Shown here one piece after another: positions 48,504-57,474 of a stretch of DNA of 64,000 nt. This DNA is from Nitratireductor sp. GISD-1A_MAKvit. Lineage in GTDB: Bacteria; Pseudomonadota; Alphaproteobacteria; Rhizobiales; Rhizobiaceae. Location: positions 3,657,001 to 3,721,000 of the forward strand of contig NZ_CP161920.1 of assembly GCF_040819555.1 (NCBI RefSeq), read 5' to 3'. The notes under the pieces were generated by a model. It made no database searches. It was not told where the DNA came from and worked only from the letters and a program-made list of their open reading frames with translations. The translations under genes were made by a program, and so were the position numbers. Every line of letters starts with the position of its first letter. The stretch's first letter is position 1.

Positions 48504-50789
48504 ATGCCCAACGATAAAAAGTCTGAACGTCAGGGACCGTCCGTCAGCCCGCAGGAAGCGCTGGACTTCCACGCCACCGGCAGACCCGGCAAGCTGGAAA
48601 TCAACCCCACCAAGCCGATGGCCACCCAGCGCGACCTGTCGCTCGCCTATTCTCCAGGCGTGGCCGTACCCGTTCAGGCCATTGCCGAAGACCCGAGCCG
48701 CGCCTTCGACTACACGACGCGCGGCAACATGGTGGCCGTCATTTCCAACGGCACGGCGATCCTCGGCCTTGGCAATCTGGGCGCGCTTGCCTCAAAGCCG
48801 GTGATGGAGGGCAAATCCGTGCTCTTCAAGCGTTTCGCCGATGTGGATTCCATCGATCTCGAAGTCGACACCGAAGACGCCGACGCCTTCGTCAACTGCG
48901 TCAAGCTGCTCGGCCCCTCCTTCGGCGGCATCAATCTGGAAGACATCAAGGCGCCCGAGTGCTTCATCATCGAAAGCCGGCTGCGCGAGTTGATGGACAT
49001 TCCCGTCTTTCATGACGACCAGCACGGCACGGCGATCATCGCACTTGCCGGCCTCATCAACGCGCTGCACCTCACCGACCGCGACATCAAGACGACAAAG
49101 CTTGTCTGCAATGGCGCGGGGGCTGCCGGCATTGCCTGTATCGAGCTTGCCAAATCGCTTGGCCTTGCGCCGGAAAACGTCTTCCTCTGCGACACGAAGG
49201 GCGTGGTCTACAAGGGCCGCGAGGAAGGCATGAACCAGTGGAAATCCGCCCATGCCGTCGAGACCGACAAGCGCACGCTTGCCGAAGCGCTGGACGGGGC
49301 GGATGTGTTCTTCGGCCTGTCGGCCAAGGGTGCGCTGACGCCGGCCATGGTGCAGTCCATGGCGAAAAACCCGATCATATTCGCCATGGCCAATCCCGAC
49401 CCGGAGATCACGCCGGAGGAAGTGGCCGAAATCCGCACCGACGCCATCATGGCGACGGGCCGCTCGGACTATCCCAACCAGGTGAACAACGTCCTCGGCT
49501 TCCCCTATATCTTCCGTGGCGCGCTCGATGTGCGCGCGACCACCATCAACGACGCGATGAAGGTGGCCGCCGCAGAGGCGCTGGCCGAGCTTGCCCGCAA
49601 GGACGTGCCGGACGACGTGGCCGCCGCCTATCAGGGCAACCGCCCCAAATACGGCCCCAACTACATCATTCCCGTGCCGTTCGATCCGCGTCTCATCTCG
49701 GCGGTGCCGGTGGCTGTTGCAAAGGCGGCGATGGATTCGGGTGTTGCCCGCCGCCCCATCCTCGACATGCGCAAATATGAAAACGAGCTTTCGGCCCGCC
49801 GCGATCCGCTCGCCTCCACACTCCAGCGCATCTACGACCGGGTGCGCCGCCAGCCCAAGCGCGTGGTCTTCGCCGAGGGCGAGGAAGAGCAGGTGATGCG
49901 CGCCGCCGCCTCTTATGTGAACCAGAAGCTCGGCACGGCCATTCTCGTCGGCCGCGAGGAGCAGATCCGCGAGACGGCGCGGCAGGCGGGTGTCGATCTT
50001 TCCAAATCCGGCATCGAGATCATCAATGCGCGGCTTTCGCGCCGCAACAGCATCTATGCCGACCATCTCTATGAACGCCTGCAGCGCAAGGGCTATCTCT
50101 TCCGCGATGCGCAGCGCCTCATCAACAACGACCGCAACCATTTCGCCGCCACCATGGTGGCGCTGGGCGATGCGGATGCGATGGTGAGCGGCGTAACGCG
50201 CAACTATTCCACCGTGCTCGACGATGTGCGCCGCGTGATCGACGCGCGCCCCGGCCACCGGGTGATCGGCGTCACGCTGGCGCTGTGCCGCGGGCGCACC
50301 GTGCTCGTCGCCGACACGGCGGTGCACGACATGCCCAATTCCGAGGAGCTGGCCGACATTGCCGAGGAAGCCGCCGGGCAGGCCCGTCGCATGGGCTATG
50401 AGCCGCGCGTGGCGATGCTCGCCTATTCCACCTTCGGCCACCCGCCGGGCGAGCGCTCCGAGCGTGTGCAGGAGGCGGTGAAAATCCTCGACAAGCGCCG
50501 GGTCGATTTCGAATATGATGGCGAGATGGCCGCCGATGTGGCGCTGAACCCGGACCTGATGCAGCAATATCCCTTCTGCCGCCTGTCGGGCCCGGCCAAC
50601 GTCCTCGTCATGCCCGCCTTCCACTCCGCCTCCATCTCCACCAAGATGCTGCAGGAACTGGGCGGCTCCACCGTCATCGGCCCGCTTCTGGTGGGGCTGA
50701 ACAAGTCGGTTCAGGTGGTTTCGCTGAATGCGAAGGATTCCGATATCGTGAACATGGCGGCGATTGCGGCTTATAATGCCGGGGGGTGA
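48504..50789 (+). CDS. maeB: NADP-dependent malic enzyme with phosphotransacetylase-like domain
   Basis: A 761-residue multidomain malic enzyme that decarboxylates malate to pyruvate. The N-terminal malic domain begins SLAYSPGVAVPVQAI, with the NAD(P)-binding LVCNGAGAAGIACIEL; the last 320 residues form a phosphate acetyltransferase-like domain, which in such fusions is regulatory. The ATG at 48504 (GGAGGAAAC upstream) gives MPNDKKSERQGPS; the open frame extends to 48432 without a ribosome site. In rhizobia this enzyme is the TME/DME type. Confidence 0.93.
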   Translation: MPNDKKSERQGPSVSPQEALDFHATGRPGKLEINPTKPMATQRDLSLAYSPGVAVPVQAIAEDPSRAFDYTTRGNMVAVISNGTAILGLGNLGALASKPVMEGKSVLFKRFADVDSIDLEVDTEDADAFVNCVKLLGPSFGGINLEDIKAPECFIIESRLRELMDIPVFHDDQHGTAIIALAGLINALHLTDRDIKTTKLVCNGAGAAGIACIELAKSLGLAPENVFLCDTKGVVYKGREEGMNQWKSAHAVETDKRTLAEALDGADVFFGLSAKGALTPAMVQSMAKNPIIFAMANPDPEITPEEVAEIRTDAIMATGRSDYPNQVNNVLGFPYIFRGALDVRATTINDAMKVAAAEALAELARKDVPDDVAAAYQGNRPKYGPNYIIPVPFDPRLISAVPVAVAKAAMDSGVARRPILDMRKYENELSARRDPLASTLQRIYDRVRRQPKRVVFAEGEEEQVMRAAASYVNQKLGTAILVGREEQIRETARQAGVDLSKSGIEIINARLSRRNSIYADHLYERLQRKGYLFRDAQRLINNDRNHFAATMVALGDADAMVSGVTRNYSTVLDDVRRVIDARPGHRVIGVTLALCRGRTVLVADTAVHDMPNSEELADIAEEAAGQARRMGYEPRVAMLAYSTFGHPPGERSERVQEAVKILDKRRVDFEYDGEMAADVALNPDLMQQYPFCRLSGPANVLVMPAFHSASISTKMLQELGGSTVIGPLLVGLNKSVQVVSLNAKDSDIVNMAAIAAYNAGG

Positions 50790-50876
50790 GTTCAAGGGAG
50801 GAAGCGCGATGGGGTGAAGTGACCCCGATATCTATACTAACCTCTGCGGCGATCCGAATGCAGCAATTCTCATGTG

Positions 50877-51692
50877 CTACTGTGGCGCCGCCGATCGCTC
50901 TGAACACATTTCGCTTTGGTCGAAATCTAGGTATGTATATATATAATCCCCTACAGTTGCGACGTAGCTTGTCTCATGACATCCTGAATTAGGATGCCAA
51001 ACGCCGCCATCTACGGAAGTACAACTTCGCCGTCCTGTTACAGATAGACTTGTGACTACACTTCGGGATGGAACCTCATCACCCTGCCGAAAGAAAACTC
51101 CCTCTTTGTAGGCCTTTTCGCTAGCTCTCCCTTGGGTGAAAAAACCATCGCGACTGATCACGAAACCGACCCTTCTGTTGCTCAGCCCCACCCAACGATA
51201 AGCTGCTGCGGCACGCGAGACTCCTTGTCTCTCTGCTAATTCTACAACTACCTCATGAGAGAATATACGCTCGGAGTCAAATTTCCGAATTATATCCGGC
51301 GGCATCAAAAGATGGGCTGCGAAATCGTTGGCTTCTTTTTCTAAGATTTCATCTTGGAAATCATTCAAGTCCTCAAAAGAGCACTGAAAGTCTTGTCTTT
51401 TATACCTATGCCCAATGAAGTGACCGATTTCATGCGCCAGCGTGAAATTCCGCCGAGGCGCGTAGGGTATGCCCTTGTTGATACCGATGACCCACTTCCG
51501 CGCATTTCCTTCCCGTGCCATCAGGCCTTCAAATGCATCAAACTCATCATACTTTATTTCACAGCTATCTCCGGAAGAAGCTGGCAAGACAACTTCATTG
51601 AATACACTTTCCAGATCAATTTTATCCCCTCCCGGCCCGTACTTTCTCCACAGCGTTATGATTCTATTTGCTTCCTTTAGCAGCTTCGCCAT
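50877..51692 (-). CDS. ImmA/IrrE family metallo-endopeptidase
   Basis: A 271-residue protein with the zinc motif HEIGH at residues 87-91 and a third ligand in the following EKEANDFAAHLLMP helix. The family cleaves a partner repressor of the XRE type, as ImmA does to ImmR in ICEBs1 and IrrE does to DdrO in Deinococcus. The start overlaps the upstream XRE gene by 29 bases, so the two are coupled. The last 100 residues are Ser/Thr-rich with Tyr-rich ends and have no recognised domain; they may sense a signal. The DNA is AT-richer than its neighbours. Confidence 0.9.
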   Translation of the reverse strand: MAKLLKEANRIITLWRKYGPGGDKIDLESVFNEVVLPASSGDSCEIKYDEFDAFEGLMAREGNARKWVIGINKGIPYAPRRNFTLAHEIGHFIGHRYKRQDFQCSFEDLNDFQDEILEKEANDFAAHLLMPPDIIRKFDSERIFSHEVVVELAERQGVSRAAAAYRWVGLSNRRVGFVISRDGFFTQGRASEKAYKEGVFFRQGDEVPSRSVVTSLSVTGRRSCTSVDGGVWHPNSGCHETSYVATVGDYIYTYLDFDQSEMCSERSAAPQ

Positions 51693-52011
51693 CGGTACCC
51701 GCGTCTGAAATTTTAAAAAGCTTATCCAAATCAGCTTGTGTGAGATTACGATTTCTGGCCCCTCTGGCTAGTGCAATCTCTACATGTCTTCCTGTTGGCA
51801 TCTCAACCGAATCATCTATCAGAAACTCGGCTGCAATGTCCAAGACGTTTGCAATCTTTAAGAGCAATTCCCCTGACGGCTTCGCTGGCTTTTTGTTTTC
51901 CAACTGCCAGACATACGCTTTCCGTGACCCAATTTTCTCCGCTAGCTGATCGAGTGTGAGCCCTAGTTCGAGACGGCGCTTGCGAAGTTTTTCCCCAAAT
52001 TCAACAGACAT
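51664..52011 (-). CDS. XRE-family helix-turn-helix repressor
   Basis: A 115-residue regulator with a Cro/CI-type HTH in residues 8-62 (KLRKRRLELGLTLDQLAEKIG, then SRKAYVWQLENKK) and a 50-residue tail. GGAGGCAGCT precedes the ATG at 52011. It is encoded with the ImmA/IrrE protease and faces the divergent pair of tiny ORFs across a 129-base region holding two 20-bp operators. It probably represses both directions until the protease removes it. Confidence 0.92.
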   Translation of the reverse strand: MSVEFGEKLRKRRLELGLTLDQLAEKIGSRKAYVWQLENKKPAKPSGELLLKIANVLDIAAEFLIDDSVEMPTGRHVEIALARGARNRNLTQADLDKLFKISDAGTDGEAAKGSK

Positions 52012-52037
52012 AGCTGCCTCCGATTTTCGCCCTTGAC

Positions 52038-52057
52038 AGTATCACGACCGCTATACT
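52038..52057. promoter_or_regulatory. Operator O1 in the XRE/small-ORF divergent region
   Basis: AGTATCAC-GACC-GCTATACT, an imperfect dyad (6 of 8 arm positions). Its arms match O2, whose centre is 26 bp away. It overlaps a TTGACA hexamer. Confidence 0.65.
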
Positions 52058-52063
52058 AAAACC

Positions 52064-52083
52064 AGTATCACAGTCGTGATACT
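52064..52083. promoter_or_regulatory. Operator O2 in the XRE/small-ORF divergent region
   Basis: AGTATCAC-AGTC-GTGATACT, a perfect 8-bp dyad with a 4-base spacer. With O1 it forms the twin-operator layout of a phage-type switch; XRE is the expected ligand. It lies 58 bases before the 52141 ATG. Confidence 0.75.
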
Positions 52084-52140
52084 TTGCGATTGTGGTGAAT
52101 ACCCGCCTAATTTCAAACAATGAAAAAAGGAAGCCGCTAA

Positions 52141-52347
52141 ATGGCTAGTTACTACGTGAATCAAAACGCCCAGTTGAATGGCGATCATGAGGTCCATAAA
52201 GCAGGTTGCACTTTCATGCCTCAGGAAGCGAACCGTCTTTATCTCGGAGAGTATGACTCTTGCCCTCCCGCGGTGCGGAAAGCCCAACAGTATTACAGCC
52301 AGACCAACGGCTGTTACTACTGCTCGCCTCTTTGCCACACCACCTAA
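52141..52347 (+). CDS. Small Cys-rich conserved protein (unknown)
   Basis: A 68-residue protein with AAAAAAGGAAG ahead of the ATG. It has cysteines at 23, 41, 58, 61 and 65 plus a C-terminal His, ending GCYYCSPLCHTT, a pattern suggesting a small zinc or iron site. I recall similar short proteins (YYVN, NGDHEVH, CYYC-CHT) annotated as hypothetical in other bacteria, but cannot name the family. It is the first gene of a two-ORF unit driven from the operator region. No signal peptide, so cytoplasmic. Confidence 0.72.
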   Translation: MASYYVNQNAQLNGDHEVHKAGCTFMPQEANRLYLGEYDSCPPAVRKAQQYYSQTNGCYYCSPLCHTT

Positions 52348-52357
52348 AGGAAGCATT

Positions 52358-52531
52358 ATGGCTACCAATCCCCCAAAAGGAGACGGGCGGCGTTTTGGCG
52401 CTGTTCGCGATCGCTCCCAGATCTATAACCCTAAAACACAGACTTGGACCAAAAGGGATGCCGACACCGGTAGGTTCATGGATGGCAAGAAAGACGGCAC
52501 CCCTTTCAAGGGTGTCCGTAGAGAAAAGTGA
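52358..52531 (+). CDS. Small basic conserved protein (unknown)
   Basis: A 57-residue protein starting 10 bases after the previous stop with an AAAGGAAGC ribosome site. It is rich in Lys, Arg, Asp and Gly (NPPKGDGRRFGAVRDRSQIY, then RDADTGRFMDGKKD and FKGVRREK) and looks unstructured or nucleic-acid-binding. Related sequences occur as hypothetical proteins elsewhere, from memory, often beside the same Cys-rich partner. Starts upstream of 52358 in the frame are shadows of the preceding ORF. Confidence 0.7.
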   Translation: MATNPPKGDGRRFGAVRDRSQIYNPKTQTWTKRDADTGRFMDGKKDGTPFKGVRREK

Positions 52532-52537
52532 AAGTAC

Positions 52538-52569
52538 AGGAGTGGGGAATCACTTAGCTCCCCACTCCT
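52538..52569. terminator. Convergent hairpin between the cassette and olsB
   Basis: AGGAGTGGGGA pairs with TCCCCACTCCT around a 10-base loop. It ends both the small ORFs and olsB, whose stop lies in the right arm. No T-tract. Confidence 0.55.
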
Positions 52570-53444
52570 CAAGCAGCAAAGCGCTGCGCTTCTGCCCCGT
52601 AGTAATTGATATACCGGTCCGAGATCGCCTCCACCGGCAGCACGACGAACACATCCGTGGTGCCGAAATCATGGTCGATCACGCAGCCATCGCCAAAGCG
52701 GGCGCCGAGGCGGAGATAGCCTTTGACGAGCGGCGGCATGGCGGCGAGTGCCGAGCGGGTCTGGATCGCCTCCTTCGGCATCAGGTCGAGCGGGGCATAG
52801 CGGCTGGCGACGGCGCGCACATGCCATTCCGCCTCCACCTGGCAAAAATGCCCGAGGAAGGACAGCGCCTCCGCATGGGCGGCCGGCACCACGCCGGGGA
52901 AGGAGGCGCAGCCCATCATCACGTCGATGCGCTTCCTGCGGCAATAGGCCCAGATGCCCTGCCACAGAAGCTCGATCGTGCGCTTGGTGCGGTAGGGCGG
53001 CAGAACGCAGGAGCGGCCAAGCTCCAGAAAGCGGCGGCCCTGATGGCGGGCCATCAGCGTTTCAATGGCGAATTCGTCTGCGGAATAGAACTTTCCCGCC
53101 CGGCGCGCGCCCTCGGGCGTCAAAAGCCGGTAGGTGCCGACAATGCGGTCCACATCCTCGCCCGGAAGCGTGGTGTCCAGCACCAGAAGGTGGTCGCACA
53201 CGGCATCAAACGCATCCGCGTCGCGGTTGGCACTAAAGGTGCCCAGCGGCGCCTTTGCGCCCAGCTCTTGATAGAAAACCTGAAAACGGATCGTCTGGGC
53301 GGCAGCAATCTCCTGCTCGTCGCGTGCAAGGCGCACTTCAAGTGCTCCGATGCGGCCCAGCAACGCGTCATCGGCAGCGCTGGCCAACGGCGGCCTTGCG
53401 GCCTGATCATCAAGAGGCGTCCGGTTCAGCGTGATGCCCTGCAT
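52569..53444 (-). CDS. olsB: L-ornithine N(alpha)-acyltransferase OlsB
   Basis: A 291-residue GNAT-fold enzyme that links a 3-hydroxyacyl group from ACP to ornithine, the first step of ornithine lipids, which replace phospholipids in phosphate-poor conditions. The segment AAAQTIRFQVFYQELGAKAP and the FLELGRSCVLPPYRTKRTIELLWQG acyl-binding stretch follow the family. The ATG at 53444 follows GGAGGAGCAACAGCA. A PHO box lies 48 bases upstream. The second gene, olsA, is not in the window. Confidence 0.9.
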   Translation of the reverse strand: MQGITLNRTPLDDQAARPPLASAADDALLGRIGALEVRLARDEQEIAAAQTIRFQVFYQELGAKAPLGTFSANRDADAFDAVCDHLLVLDTTLPGEDVDRIVGTYRLLTPEGARRAGKFYSADEFAIETLMARHQGRRFLELGRSCVLPPYRTKRTIELLWQGIWAYCRRKRIDVMMGCASFPGVVPAAHAEALSFLGHFCQVEAEWHVRAVASRYAPLDLMPKEAIQTRSALAAMPPLVKGYLRLGARFGDGCVIDHDFGTTDVFVVLPVEAISDRYINYYGAEAQRFAA

Positions 53445-53491
53445 TGCTGTTGCTCCTCCGCTTGGCGTTGAAGCTGAAATAGTGATCGCTT

Positions 53492-53509
53492 GCGACAGAA
53501 CTATGACAC
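53492..53509 (-). promoter_or_regulatory. PHO box upstream of olsB
   Basis: Minus strand GTGTCAT-AGTT-CTGTCGC, two 7-bp repeats with a 4-bp spacer, 48 bases from the ATG. PhoB control of olsB is known in Sinorhizobium meliloti. Confidence 0.65.
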
Positions 53510-53599
53510 TACCGTCTCACGGGGGTAGGCGGCAAGCGGATGTTGGGGCGCGGGCATCACCCCTGCTCCATCGGCAGCGCCTTCTGCGAAACCCGGCCC

Positions 53600-53990
53600 T
53601 GCTTCTCAGTGGATCCCGGGTCAGGCCCGGGATGAAGCGGTGCTTGGAGGGCGAAGGCCGACACAGCCCTCATCCTGAGCGTGTCGAAGGGCGAGGGCGG
53701 CAGGGAGTGCAGCGGCGGTGGCGAGGGGCGTGCATGCTTTACCCGCGCCCTTCGCCCTTCGACACGCTCAGGAAGCTCAGGATGAGGGTGAAGGCACGGC
53801 AATGCCGCATTCGCAACCCGCCCCATCGAACCGCTCATTCCGCACCTGGGTCTGTCCCCTCACCGGAGGTGAATAACGAAGCCACCTCTCCCCTTCGTCA
53901 TCCTCGGGCTTGGCCCGAGGATCCATGCCGGTCGGCCAGAACCCGCCACACCGGTCACGGAATGGATCCCCGGGTCAAGCCCGGGGATGA
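53600..53990. repeat. Cluster of dispersed palindromic repeats (two families)
   Basis: The 610-base gap between olsB and the kinase holds no gene. It holds three copies of the GATCC-CGGG-TCA-type palindrome (53613-53633, 53901-53921 and 53966-53988, the second in opposite sense). It also has two inverted copies of a second element (CCTCATCCTGAGCGTGTCGAAGG at 53669-53691 in two parts, and its complement with a short insertion at 53757-53789). The first family also occurs at 41.5 kb. Such elements are scattered in intergenic DNA of many alphaproteobacteria. Open frames across them are chance. Confidence 0.75.
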
Positions 53991-54055
53991 CGAGCGGGTG
54001 CTGGGAGAAAGAGGCCGTCACAGCGGGCACCGGGCCGGTGTCCCCCACCCTCTTC

Positions 54056-56317
54056 TCAGGCCGTGATCTGCATTTCCAGCGCGGCCAGAAGCTCGTCCGG
54101 GTCGAGCGGTTTGGTGACAAAGCCATTGGCACCGTGAGCGAGCACGCCGCTGCGCGTCTCCTCCTGCCCGTCGGCGGTGAGAACGAGGATGGGCAGCGGC
54201 GCCAGCCCGGTTTCTTCCTCGTGTCGGCGGATGGCGTTGATGGCGTCGAGCCCGTCCATCACCGGCATGTGCAGATCCATCAGCACCGCATCAAAGCGTG
54301 TACCCGGCGCATTCACCGCCTCCACCGCCTCGCGTCCGTTGGAAACGAGCCTGACACGGTGCCCTGCGCGCGCCAGTGCGGCGCGGGCCAGCATGGCATT
54401 GATCTCGTTGTCCTCGGCCACGAGTATGCTGAGCCCGTTTTTCTGTGGGTGTGAATTCTCTGAAGTCTGCGGTGCCTCCGCCTGCGGCCCCGGCCAGGCG
54501 GGCGCGCGCCTGTTGCCCGGCAGCAGGCGCAGGAGCGTTTTGCTGCGCACGGGGCGGGCGAGAAAAGCGGCATAACCACTGGCACGAAATGCCGCCAGGC
54601 GCCCGCGCTCGGATGGTGTGATGAGCGTCAGCGCGCGGCCGCTCCCCACGCCCAGCTGATGCAGACGGGTGATCAGCGCGCCATCGTCGCTCTCCAGAGA
54701 GGCATCCACCAGCAATGTGTTGAAAGGTTTGCCGCCTTCCTCCACAAGGCGTGCCGCGTCCTCCGCACTGGCGGCAATGGCGGCGCGCCCGCCATGAACG
54801 CGCACGGTCATCGCAATCGCCTCTGCCTCCTGCGCGAAGGGCGAGAGGATGACCGCGTTGATCCCTTCCAGCACCGGTTCGATGCGACCCGCATCTTCCA
54901 CCGCTTCGTCCAGCGGCAGAAGCACGGCAAACTCCGACCCCTCGCCCGGCGTGCTCGCGACGCTGATCGCGCCGTTCATGGCGTCGACTATTCGCTTGGT
55001 GATGGCAAGGCCGAGCCCCGCCCCGCCATGGCGGCGGGTGGAACTTCCGTCGACCTGCTCAAAATCCTTGAAAATGCGGTTGATGTCGTCCTGCTCGAGC
55101 CCGGGTCCGGAATCAGAAACGGAGATCCGCAATGCCGGCGCGCCGTTTTTTTCGTCCCGAGAGACCGCGACCATCACCCCGCCCTCATCGGTGAACTTCA
55201 GTGCGTTCCCAAGCAGGTTGATCAACACCTGGCGCAGACGACCCGGATCCGCCGTGATGGTTTCGGGCACATCCGGCGCGATGTAGCAGCCGAGACCGAT
55301 GTTCTTTGCAAAGGCGCGGGCAGACAGCAGTTCGACCACGTTTTCCACGAGCTCGTTGACCGCGATCGCCTGCGGTTCCAGCTCCAGCCGCCCCGCCTCG
55401 ATCTTTGAATAATCGAGCAGGTCTTCGATCAGCGCCACCAGTGCGCTGGCCGAGGTGGAAACCGCACCCACATAGGTGCGCTGCTCGGGCGTCAGTTCCG
55501 TGTCGGCTAGAAGCGTCGCCATCCCCATAATGCCGTTCATCGGGGTGCGGATTTCATGGCTCACCGTGGCAAGGAAGCTCGATTTGGCGCGGCTTGCCTG
55601 TTCGGCACGCTCGCGCGCGTTGATCAGCGCCGTCTCGGCCCGCTTGCGGGCGGTGATGTCACGCGCAATGGCCCGGTGCGAGACCGAATCGGCGCTGTCG
55701 TCGCGCACCGAATGCTCGATCCACGAATACCAGCGCACACCACCGCGTGTGTGGATCGCCACATCCGTGGAACTCAGGCATTCGCCATCGGTGAAGGCGG
55801 CATCCGGCACGAGGCCGATATCGATCCCGAGCTGGCTCAGCGTGCGACCCACCAGTGATGAAGGGTCGCGACCCAGAAGATCGGCGAAAACGCGGTTCAC
55901 ATAGACGATACGGCCGCTGCGGTCGCGGTGGACGATCAGGTCGCCCAGCGCATCCACCAGCCCGTGAAAGCGCTCCTCGCTTTCACGCAGCTCCCACATG
56001 CGGTCGGCCAGTTCTTCCAGCTCGCCCCGATTGACCGCCTCGGACTCGGCCAGTGCCGACGCAATGCGTCGATCCGCCAGAGAGGCTCGGAAGGCAACCG
56101 CAAGAGCCGCGCAGCCAAGCGCCAGCAGTGTCATGCCGATCAGCGGTGAGGCTCCCGTCAAATGGCTGAGCCCGGCAATCATGAAGATCGCAAGACCAAC
56201 GCCCACCTCACCGCGGTGGGACTGAACCGGAAGCCGCATCGGGGCAAGCGCCGGCGGCCTTATGCGAATCCGCTTGCGCGAGGGGCCGCTTCTGAGAGAG
56301 CGCCTTTGCCACGCCAT
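54056..56317 (-). CDS. PAS-domain hybrid sensor histidine kinase/response regulator
   Basis: A 753-residue membrane-anchored hybrid kinase. Two membrane helices (about residues 28-72) are followed by a PAS domain ([21 protein letters not shown]), HisKA with the phospho-His in [16 protein letters not shown], HATPase ([16 protein letters not shown] and [12 protein letters not shown]), a degenerate receiver lacking a clear Asp loop, and a C-terminal receiver with [13 protein letters not shown]. The ATG at 56317 is preferred to the TTG at 56341. No cognate regulator or partner is adjacent, so its signal is unknown. Confidence 0.92.
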   Translation of the reverse strand: MAWQRRSLRSGPSRKRIRIRPPALAPMRLPVQSHRGEVGVGLAIFMIAGLSHLTGASPLIGMTLLALGCAALAVAFRASLADRRIASALAESEAVNRGELEELADRMWELRESEERFHGLVDALGDLIVHRDRSGRIVYVNRVFADLLGRDPSSLVGRTLSQLGIDIGLVPDAAFTDGECLSSTDVAIHTRGGVRWYSWIEHSVRDDSADSVSHRAIARDITARKRAETALINARERAEQASRAKSSFLATVSHEIRTPMNGIMGMATLLADTELTPEQRTYVGAVSTSASALVALIEDLLDYSKIEAGRLELEPQAIAVNELVENVVELLSARAFAKNIGLGCYIAPDVPETITADPGRLRQVLINLLGNALKFTDEGGVMVAVSRDEKNGAPALRISVSDSGPGLEQDDINRIFKDFEQVDGSSTRRHGGAGLGLAITKRIVDAMNGAISVASTPGEGSEFAVLLPLDEAVEDAGRIEPVLEGINAVILSPFAQEAEAIAMTVRVHGGRAAIAASAEDAARLVEEGGKPFNTLLVDASLESDDGALITRLHQLGVGSGRALTLITPSERGRLAAFRASGYAAFLARPVRSKTLLRLLPGNRRAPAWPGPQAEAPQTSENSHPQKNGLSILVAEDNEINAMLARAALARAGHRVRLVSNGREAVEAVNAPGTRFDAVLMDLHMPVMDGLDAINAIRRHEEETGLAPLPILVLTADGQEETRSGVLAHGANGFVTKPLDPDELLAALEMQITA

Positions 56318-56404
56318 TGTCGCCCGAGTGTTTCCCCGCAATTGTCATGGCGCAAACAATACGCGGTCGAGAATTACGGAAGTTTTTGACGAGCCGTTCG
56401 AATT

Positions 56405-57412
56405 TTAGTGATTGTCTTTACCGGGCATCTCGACAACAACGCGCCCACGCACCTTTCCCTGAAGGACATCGCTTGCAACCGCGATCACTTCACTGAAAGG
56501 CACGGTACTCGCTATCGCGCCCAGCTTCTTGTGGTCGAGCTCTTTGGCAATGCGCTGCCAGGCCTCCATGCGCAGTTCCTTCGGCGCCATGACCGAATCA
56601 ACGCCAAGCAGCGAAACACCGCGCAGGATGAATGGCGCCACACTGGCCGGCAGGTCCATGCCCTGCGCCAGCCCGCAGGCCGCGACCGCGCCGCCATAGG
56701 AGGTCATGGAAAGCACATTGGCGAGCGTGTGGCTGCCCACCGCGTCGATACCGCCGGCCCAGCGTTCCTTGCTGAGCGGACGGGCGGGACCGGAAAGCTC
56801 CTCCCGGTCGATAATTTCCGCCGCACCCAGCTCCTTCAGATAATCTGCCTCGGATGCGCGTCCTGTGGAAGCGATCACGTGATGCCCCTTCCCGGCCAGA
56901 AGCGCGATGGCGACCGAGCCAACACCGCCGGCAGCCCCCGTCACCACCACCGGCCCGCGTTCCGGCGTGATGCCGTGGCGCTCCAGCGCCATCACACAGA
57001 GCATGGCTGTGTAACCGGCAGTGCCCACCGCCATCGCATCCTTCGCGCTCATTCCGTCCGGCAGCGGCACCAGCCAGTCGCCGTTGACCCGCGCACGTTC
57101 AGCATAGGCACCGTAATGCGTTTCGCCCACGCCCCAGCCATTGAGGATGACCTTATCGCCCTCTTTCCAGTCGGCATGGGCGGATTTCACAACCGTGCCG
57201 GCGAAGTCGATGCCCGGCACGAGCGGAAAGCGCCGCACCACGGGCGCCTTTCCGGTGATGGCGAGCCCGTCCTTGTAGTTGACGGTGGTTGCCTTCACGG
57301 CGACGGTGACATCGCCTTCCATCAGATCGTCCTCGGAAAGCTCCGTCCAGTCCACGGACTGCTTCCCGTCCTCATCGCGCGAGATCAAAACCGCTTGAAA
57401 CGTGTCCGCCAT
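56405..57412 (-). CDS. acuI: Acrylyl-CoA reductase-type MDR oxidoreductase (AcuI/YhdH)
   Basis: A 335-residue medium-chain dehydrogenase/reductase. It has [21 protein letters not shown] as nucleotide site and the [20 protein letters not shown] segment of the YhdH/AcuI group, and lacks the catalytic zinc ligands, as is normal for that group. AcuI reduces the toxic acryloyl-CoA. GGAG is six bases before the ATG at 57412. The function is assigned from family membership only. Confidence 0.87.
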   Translation of the reverse strand: MADTFQAVLISRDEDGKQSVDWTELSEDDLMEGDVTVAVKATTVNYKDGLAITGKAPVVRRFPLVPGIDFAGTVVKSAHADWKEGDKVILNGWGVGETHYGAYAERARVNGDWLVPLPDGMSAKDAMAVGTAGYTAMLCVMALERHGITPERGPVVVTGAAGGVGSVAIALLAGKGHHVIASTGRASEADYLKELGAAEIIDREELSGPARPLSKERWAGGIDAVGSHTLANVLSMTSYGGAVAACGLAQGMDLPASVAPFILRGVSLLGVDSVMAPKELRMEAWQRIAKELDHKKLGAIASTVPFSEVIAVASDVLQGKVRGRVVVEMPGKDNH

Positions 57413-57474
57413 CACTCACTCCGGCTGGTTGCGCTTGTCGAGATGTCAGACTTTGCGGCGCGGTGCGCGCAAGG

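Noticed and set aside
48792..50795. A 667-codon open frame antisense to maeB
   Set aside because: Same explanation: the malic enzyme is complete and recognisable, the antisense translation is His/Arg-rich and without motifs.
53431..54066. A 211-codon plus-strand frame between olsB and the kinase
   Set aside because: It consists mainly of repeat copies and has no domain or ribosome site.
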